Assembly: GCA_029582165.1 (NCBI GenBank)
Contig: CM055875.1
Coordinates: 25,685,144 to 25,749,143 of the forward strand
Reading direction: 5' to 3'
Source: Portulaca oleracea
Lineage: Eukaryota > Streptophyta > Magnoliopsida > Caryophyllales > Portulacaceae
Length of the DNA: 64,000 nucleotides
Shown here: positions 57,340 to 64,000 of the stretch, piece after piece
How the letters are laid out: the number at the start of each line of letters is the position of its first letter
How positions within the stretch are numbered: position 1 is the first letter of the stretch
Program-made: the position numbers and the translations under genes
The notes under the pieces: model-generated
Seen by the model: the letters and a program-made list of their open reading frames with translations, nothing else
What the model was told of the DNA's origin: nothing
Database searches by the model: none

Positions 57340-57831
57340 TATAGCACGCCATCGAATCTCGGCGGCGGGATGAAAATAGTGAGCTGACATGGCACAACTA
57401 AAAAGCCCAGGCACATGACTCCGCCGCCACGTCATCTCTTCACCGCATTAAATTCTACTTAACTCGGCGACGTGCTACTAGAATCCAAGGGGGTCAAAGT
57501 TCAAATTATTTAGAATCAAATATAAAGTTCAGATTATTTAGTCTACTATGGCCCAAAGTTCTGATTATTTAAATCCAATTTCCCTTTTTTAAAACAAATA
57601 GTAATGAAGGTGGAAATATAAATTGACAAGCTTTTATCAAGGTAGTGATACTTTTGCAATTTTACATAGTCTAGGGGATCTTGTAATAAAACTAAAAGAT
57701 TATTTGTCACCAGAAAATATGTACTACAAAACACAGTGTACCTAAATTTTTTTTTCAATAATATGGTCTCCTAAAAATAGATACCGCAAAACATATGGTA
57801 CCTTTTTTAATTTATTGAAAGTTTTTACATG

Positions 57832-59086
57832 AAAATTTAGATGATGGTTATAAAAAAAATGGAGTCCTTTTTCTTTCATAACAAAGAGAGTTATTATTTT
57901 AAAAACATATAATAATTTTGTTGAAATTCAATAAGACCAATAAATTTTATCAATATAAACCTATTTTATTTTTTTTGAGATAAAAGATGAAAGAAAACAA
58001 ATTTAGTTATATATGGAATGAGGTATTGGTATCAATTAAAACTTGATTATGTTTTGTAATTTCGTAATGTTAATGGAGGATAATGGACGTAAATGGTCGT
58101 CCTCCTCTCTCTTCCTATTTATTTTTCCAGACAAGGTAAATGAGGTTAGTTAGTATTCTTCCCTTCCCTTCCCTTCTCATCCCCTCCCTTACCCATACCC
58201 TTCTTTAACCGCAATCCAAACAGACTTTTAAATTCTCTGGAGATTTAAACCCTAATTAATGATTTCAAGCTATACCTCCAAGTCTAGCATCCAAGTTCAT
58301 ATCCATCATACAACTACGAAGGAAATCGAGCATCATATTATCGTATTGGTTGGCTAAGTCCAACCTCTTCATTTGTGTGGTTCTCTATTTCTTGTTCTTC
58401 CTCTTCTTTTTTTTTCACTATCCTCATCGAAAACATGGGTAGAACTCTTGACAAAATATTTATCTAATAATTATATCACTTACCATTTTTTTTATTAAAA
58501 AGACAAATAAGAGAATTCCAGAAGTCATGCTCATTCTTCCATGCTCGTCTTCATCTATTTCCATTTACCTTCAACAAGCCTATGCAGCATCAAAAGTGTT
58601 GCTTAGCCCACGTCTCATTCTTCTAAGTCTCAACTGACAAACATATAATTAGAAATATGGAACCTCAAAGGCTGAAACACACACCCCTAACCCAAAATTT
58701 AAATGAGTTCAAAGAAAATGTAAACCTTTGGATGCCATGCCAAGTTTGTGTGATCAAATGCAATTGAATTTGAATGTATTACTGACATATGATGAATTGA
58801 CCTAATCAAAAAAGAAAAGAAAAGAAAAGAATTTTGGGGCTGTAAACACAAATTTCGAGTCTAAAATAAATAAAGACAGGAAATAGAGCCACGAGAGTGG
58901 CTGTAGGGGAATTGGCCGATAACAACGTAGAAAATTATTTTTTTTTCTATTTTCAATTTTTTATTATTTTCAATCCGGATTTTATTTTAAAATTTAAAAA
59001 ACAGAAAGTATTACTAATCCTTAACTGCTTTGGACTCTGAATTAAATTACGTTGGTGCAAATAACAGTAATTATTTTGGTGTTGCC

Positions 59087-59128
<42 letters not shown>

Positions 59129-59223
59129 CTATATAATATTAATAGTAAACTTTTACCTATGTACTTGTTTTATTTGATATGATATTCGAAATATACAAAT
59201 AATTAATATTTTAAATTGTTTAC
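57832..59223. other. Intergenic AT-rich sequence
   Basis: No gene supported. It contains a CCTT-rich pocket (58155-58205) and an (ATA)n microsatellite at 59088-59128. It may include distal downstream sequence of the minus-strand TRAPP gene. Confidence 0.4.
59088..59128. repeat. (ATA)n microsatellite
   Basis: About 13 perfect ATA units. Confidence 0.95.
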
Positions 59224-59239
59224 TTAACAGTTAACACTT

Positions 59240-59473
59240 TTTTTAAACATAGGGTAATAGTCCAATCCATCGGACCCCTATCTCAGGGGTATAAAACCCA
59301 ACAGGCCTTTGTAACGGACCGGGACGGGGGATGCCAATGGCTCAAAGATGGGCCACACTCCAACCCACAGCACTCTACGAAATGGTAAGAAAGAGATGTC
59401 CACAAGATTCAAACCCTGGACACTTGAGATAGTAGATGGACCTCTTGCCACTCAAGCAAGAGGTGATTGGCAT
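59240..59473 (-). mobile_element. tRNA-derived SINE
   Basis: Flanked by a 16-bp near-perfect TSD (ttaacaGttaacactt at 59224-59239, ttaacaAttaacactt at 59474-59489). On the minus strand the 5' part has a Pol III A-box-like TTGCTTGAGTGGCAAGAGG and a B-box-like GGGTTTGAATCTT, and the 3' end has an A-tail (T-run at 59238-59244 on +). About 230 bp, a normal SINE length. The A box departs from the consensus, so the tRNA origin is inference. Confidence 0.75.
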
Positions 59474-59489
59474 TTAACAATTAACACTT

Positions 59490-60144
59490 GGTAAAATGTA
59501 AAAAAGGTTATATTGCTAGCGAGTTTAACGCAAGTTTTAATTTGTCAACCCAACCTACTGCAGCCCGAATTAAGTTAAGTGGGTAGGTCGATTGGTCTTA
59601 GGTCAACCCGTTTAATTTTTAGTAAGTAAGCCAGGTGCAGGTCAAAAAATTTCAATCCGTTTCTTAAATGGGTCGTGTTAGTGTGGGATATTTTGGACCC
59701 GTTCAACATTGACATGAAAACAAATACAACTCGACACAGCCTATTTGACACTCCTGCAAACCAGAAAATCAGAGAACCACTGAGAGAATATGCCGAAGTA
59801 CACATGGGCAAATATGTCTATCAACCGAAATTACAACATTCTAATTCTATCCAATCTCATAAACAGATGTATAAAAAGTTAAAAACAATCACATAGTGTT
59901 TATAATCAAAAGTATAAGATCCTCTTGTCGATGCTAATGACACAACTAATGTTTTTGCTAGAACAACACACCTTCACCCATCACTCCCATTGGACGAAGA
60001 TGGTTTTTGTTTCAGGTGGTTCGTCAAACAGAAAGCAGAAAGAGAGAAACACATTTTTGCTGCTACGTCTCCAATTTGCTAAAAAAGCTGACCACATAGG
60101 TTCTGTTTGCAGGAACCCCACACATTTGCAATAAGGCTTTCATC
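59490..60144. other. 3' flank and probable 3' UTR of the TRAPP gene
   Basis: No separate gene is visible. The part nearest 60144 should be the 3' UTR of the minus-strand TRAPP subunit gene. I could not fix the poly(A) site. Confidence 0.4.
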
Positions 60145-62826
60145 CTATGCCTTTATACGGACCACAAACGAGCCTGAGTCAATACAGCAAAAGCATCAGC
60201 AGAGTTTCGCAAGGAACTGAGCATATATATATATACACACACACACACATGTATGTAAAAGCACTAGTGCCTCGATCAACTATCATTGATTTCTTTTCAC
60301 TGACTGGAATAGAACGCAAAAAACATCTATTAAGTCTTCACACTCCACAGAGTCACAGACATAATTCTCACACCATTTTATGGCTACCCATACTTAGCCA
60401 GAGCAAGTACTCAAGGCACTTGTTTGGTTCACTGTACTGAAGGCATGGAAGACTTTGTGTATGTGTGTGGTTGGGAAGGGAGGGGGGCTGATGGACATCT
60501 TCCCCAAGAGGGATGGAACCCCTACTTGGTCTACCTCATAATAATAAAAATAAATAAAAAAAAGAAGAATAAACACAGAATTTGAAGGGGATGTTCTTGA
60601 TGACAATGGACAAAAGGGGAGATCAAATGCTGATCAGCTACATCATGCACTCACAACTGTGCAAAACAACATATAGTTCTGGGAATAAGTGCTTACATGC
60701 AGGAAGGCTGGAGATATCTGCTGAAACAGCACAGGGTATTCCTAAGTTAGTCAGAGCTCCTCTTATAATTCCACATGGAAAGTATAGGTGCATGCTTGCA
60801 GCTTGGGCTACTTTGTTCTCTGCCAATGATGTGGAAGCATCAGAACCATCAGGTGTGGAATCAAGAGAAATGTGTGAAAGCCAACGGAATCGATTATCTT
60901 GAAGCACAAAGGTCCCCTGGAAGATGATAACATGCTTCAACAATGTTGTTCCAGTAAAAGAACAAAAAAAGAAAAAGCAATATTGTCCAAAATACAATAT
61001 CAAACTACTGACCAGAATAGAATAAAAGAAACTCACTCTATGATTTGTTTTCAAGTTATCTATCTGTTTCTTAAAGATTTCAGACCAGAAGTCTTTACAG
61101 ATAAACTTGATAGCCTCAAGATGGTCACTGAACCTTGGCCTCTCCACGGTATACCTAACAAATTCAAAAATTCATACAGAAAGTTGTGATTGCCCATGGC
61201 AAGCAAAAGATGCAGAGAATGAGCAGCTAACAAGCAAGAAGCAGGCAAGGCTAAGCAGAAAATCAATCCAGAATGAGATCAGGTACACCTACACTTGATT
61301 AATTCACCTTTCCAACACCCTATAAATGTGAGCTACCCCCAACAACAGGAAGAAACTGAAGGGGAAGTAGACCTGGCCTAGACCTATCATATCAAACGCG
61401 TGGCAAAAGGATTGCATGACCTCTGATTTATTCAACATTCCAAGGTAACTATGGGATACTTCCACAAGCTAATCACAAGAAAGAGACCTGATAAACCTTC
61501 AGTGACATAAATGCAATGCACCCACAGCCACCATACTGCCCCTTCTGTCTTGAAAACAAGCCACACTAACCGATACTGCAACATAACTGGAGGTTTTAAC
61601 CTAAACTTCATCTTCCATACCATTCTGATGAAACCATATGTAGTTATCCAGCAACAGGGATAGCACTTAACTTATGCCAGTGTTTAAATACTCTACTTTA
61701 CCCAAAGTCAAGTGGCTACAGATAGCCCAAGGGACAGACAATTGGACATTAGTTTGGCCCTCCAAAACTCAGCACCTTACTTACCGAACTGAGACAAAGC
61801 ACCCCAATGAACTCACACCCCAAAATCACCCAAAAAACTAATAATAGTAAGAGCACAAGGGAAAAAAAATTCCTGCACAATGCACCTAATTTGATTTCTA
61901 TTAGTTGATGGTGAATATTAACACCTTGTTTCTTTGCCTCTCGTCACAAATGACATCATAACCGTCATCTTCCAGGAATAATAGATCATATTACTAGTCT
62001 CAGAGAAACAAATTCAGCAAATTCCCCATGGTTATAGTTCAACATATTTGCTAAGAGATCCATGTATCACTAGTTGAACTCTTCACACCAAAATATAATG
62101 TTCCTTGAACCTAGGTATGCCATTCCACTTAAAGGACAGCAAACTACACCAACAAAGCCTACAATGCCTCCAAGAGAAGAACCCAAGTAGATCCTTTTGT
62201 ACAAAAATTGGAAGAGGATAGTGCTATGACTCCAAGTATCTATGACTCCAAGTATTGCTAAAATGCATATGATCAATTTCCTCAAACTTGACTCATTCAT
62301 GAATCAGAACCAATTTTACAAACAATAATTGACTCCTGCCATTATCAAGAGGTGAAACAACCAAAAACAATCGCTAGATCCAAGTCATACTTTCCAGAAA
62401 GCCCTAGTTACAGACGCTAATTTCACATTCAATTTCCCGAGTACCGCTAAACAAAACTGAAAATTGCCATACAATTTCGTCATTTTGTCGAGCAATCATG
62501 AAAATGAGCATTTTTTTGTTTCTCCAAAAAAATACTTCCGAAGTCACCTGGCGAGACGATCTCCCAACAGTCAACAGGTGAATTTACGAATCCCGAAATC
62601 GATAATTATGTAATTGTGATTAAGAAATTGAAAAGTGATGGAGGATGAATGAGATGGGTGAAGCAGAAGGAGACCTGTCAGCGAGCTGCTGGCCGACCTG
62701 GTAGCCGATAGCTTCGATGCGACGAGCGGCGAGGTCAGGCTTGGATTGGTAGAGGCGAGTGCAGTAAGAAGAAACCATCTCTAACATCAAGCTGTCTACG
62801 CAGCTCTCTGCAACTTCCCTTCCCAT
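60145..62826 (-). CDS. TRS33: TRAPP complex subunit 6 (Trs33/TRAPPC6), four exons
   Basis: Subunit of the TRAPP tethering complexes, which act as Rab GTPase exchange factors in vesicle traffic. Exons on the minus strand: 62826-62675, 61154-61037, 60916-60697 and 60173-60145. Spliced CDS is 519 bp, 172 residues, the usual family length. Introns are GT-AG and phases agree (donors ACAG/GTCTCC, AGA/GTGAGT, GCAT/GTAAGC; acceptors TTAG, CCAG, TCAG). Landmarks: MGREVAESCVDSLMLEMV, RRIEAIGYQVGQQLADRYT, PRFSDHLEAIKFICKDFW, FVLQDNRFRWLS, MHLYFPCGIIRGALTNLGIP, and C-terminus LPACSFVVRIKA. The last exon is only 29 bp. No break is seen, so it should be functional. Intron 1 is long (1520 bp). Confidence 0.95.
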
Positions 62827-63727
62827 CTCTCCAACACTTTCAGATTCTTTCCCCCTTTTCTTCGTTTACACAATAATGGAACTGCAACTGGAATTGGAAG
62901 GGAACCCAATGAATCAATCGATTTCTCCATTTCCTCTGCCCTTCTCTTATTTTCTTTTCTTTTTTCACTTTCCCATTTTCTTTTTCCAAGTTTTTTTTTT
63001 TTAAGGTTGTATTTTTAGTTGGAAGGAAAATTATTTCGGAAAAAATCGTTTTATGGGAGAAATGAGTTTCTAAGGAAAATGGTTTTTCATATTAAATTTT
63101 CTTTTGTTTGGTACGAGACAAACCATTTTTTGGAAAATGATCATATATGTGAAACATAAGTAGCGATATATGTTACAAATGAAAATATTTGGAGCTTAAA
63201 ATTCATATTTGAGTTTTTTTTTTAAAATGTTGACAAAAGTGGCGATATATGTTACAAATGAAAATATTTAGAGCTCAAAATTTATATTTGAGTTTTTCTT
63301 AGTCCATACTATCAAATCATAAAGTTTCTATTCAAATAGTTCAGTTTGAATTTTTAAAACTTTCCGTTAGTTTTAGCAGTAAAGAATTCTGGTATATATC
63401 ACGATAAATGTTATCAGATAAAAATATTTTGAGCTAAAATATTATATCTGAGCTTTTTTAATCAATTCTATCATGTTACAAAATTTCGAGCACAATCGTT
63501 AATGTTGAATTTCACCATCAAATTTCAGTTAGAGTTAATAGTAAAAATCGATCCAACAATCAATGGTGGAAAATATTTATCTAGATTGAACAAAGGAAGT
63601 CAATTTCTTTCCTTAAGGAGAAAATGATTTTCCAAACTTTTTTTGTACCAAACACTAGTAATTTGGGAAACTGCCAATCAAACTCTAATGGAAAATGTAA
63701 CAGCATTTATTCCATGATCAAGCTGAC
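62827..63727. other. Upstream region of the TRAPP gene with degenerate repeats
   Basis: The first ~120 bp should contain the 5' UTR and core promoter; no strong TATA box is evident. From 62990 the DNA looks like a small decayed element, with ggaaaatggtttttc near 63080 and its loose inverse gaaaatgattttcc near 63625, and tttggtac / gtaccaaa at 63109 and 63647. Confidence 0.4.
63159..63455. repeat. Three degenerate direct repeats of ~55 bp
   Basis: Copies near 63159-63214, 63239-63292 and 63398-63455 share the pattern gcgatatatgttacaaatga, aaaatattt-gagct-aaaatt-atatttgag. The first two are close to identical; the third is diverged. Confidence 0.7.
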
Positions 63728-64000
63728 TGTTAGGAAAGTGTCCTGAAATCACTCACTTTCTTGATCCCACAATTAGTTGTTTCCTAATTGTATTAGGATA
63801 TTATTTAGGTTTCCTTATTATGTTGGGTTTCCTAATTGTATTAGATTCTAGATCTAATTGGACTAGGTAAGTTTATATGGAGTTTTCCCTATAAATAGAA
63901 AGTTCTATTCGTCTTGTTTGGTGTGGTTAAGTTTGGTGCCCATTAAGGCAAATCCTGGATGGTGAGAGAGGTTTTGCTGAGAGTTTTGTTGGCTAAGAGC
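63728..64000 (+). mobile_element. Start of a Copia-type LTR, cut by the window end
   Basis: Begins TGTTAGGAAAGTGTCCTG, has repeated cctaattgtattag words and a CCTATAAATAG box at 63889-63899, then a leader. The sequence style is that of a Copia LTR. The end and TSD lie beyond 64000; the candidate left TSD is CTGAC (63723-63727). Confidence 0.65.

Larger units (their letters stand above)
46670..57831. mobile_element. Element C: long-TIR DNA element split by E2
   Basis: Sequence 46670-47117 is the inverse of 57480-57831 over most of its length (shared blocks: TTTCAATAAATTA, GCGGTATCTATTTTTAGG, GTCAATTTATATTTCCAC, TGACCCCCTTGGATTCTAGTA). Without E2 and one TSD the element is about 0.94 kb, with arms of some 350-440 bp around a short GC-richer loop (57345-57475). 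No transposase. The exact tips and TSD are blurred by AT-rich flanks. Best described as a foldback-type or long-TIR MITE. Confidence 0.8.

Noticed and set aside
60638..61147. Single 169-residue frame as the TRAPP gene
   Set aside because: It reads through intron 2 and into intron 3. The spliced four-exon model matches the family from end to end.

Overview
This window is nuclear DNA of a flowering plant, almost certainly a eudicot. The evidence is spliced plant genes with GT-AG introns (a TRAPP subunit and a FRIGIDA-like protein), plant LINEs with zf-RVT and RNase H domains, Ty3/gypsy elements primed by tRNA-Asp and tRNA-iMet, mariner elements with CTCCCTCC termini, and a tRNA-derived SINE. 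I cannot name the species. Only two host genes look intact. Most of the rest is nested transposable elements, and for most of these I could find both ends and the target-site duplication (TSD) by eye.

Layout. 311-7088: a near full-length decayed LINE (+) with a 15-bp TSD, split by a 1.4-kb solo LTR (2828-4251). 7191-14740: a minus-strand LINE remnant, split by LTR element E1 (7589-13837, TSD TTGAT). 15103-19883: Tat/Ogre-like LTR debris with a solo LTR (16491-19883) that carries a second solo LTR (18679-19652, TSD ACGGG). 23120-26419 (-): a FRIGIDA-like coiled-coil gene. 27007-32684: a Tekay-like solo LTR (TSD ACACG) invaded by two long-TIR DNA elements inside expanded TA tracts. 32723-46621: a CTCCCTCC-ended DNA element (D) carrying part of a TPR gene, split by non-autonomous LTR element E4 (33598-44892, TSD AACAT), whose 5' LTR holds a mariner-like transposon. 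46670-57831: a long-TIR element (C) split by E2 (47118-57339, TSD TATAG), a relative of E1, itself split by a Tekay-like solo LTR (49933-53365, TSD CTTCC). 59240-59473: a SINE. 60145-62826 (-): TRAPP subunit 6/Trs33, four exons. 63728 to the window end: the start of a Copia-type LTR.

The most interesting system is the E1/E2 family. Both copies have long LTRs and a tRNA-Asp primer-binding site. Their only protein combines part of a Gag domain, a CCHC zinc knuckle and a long acidic extension with a strongly conserved C-terminus. No protease, reverse transcriptase, RNase H or integrase is present. They look like a non-autonomous, Gag-only retroelement lineage that relies on an autonomous Ty3/gypsy partner. 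The TPR gene fragment inside the mariner-like element D is the second point of interest, as a likely case of gene capture later split by a retroelement. Family assignments are by eye; no database was searched.
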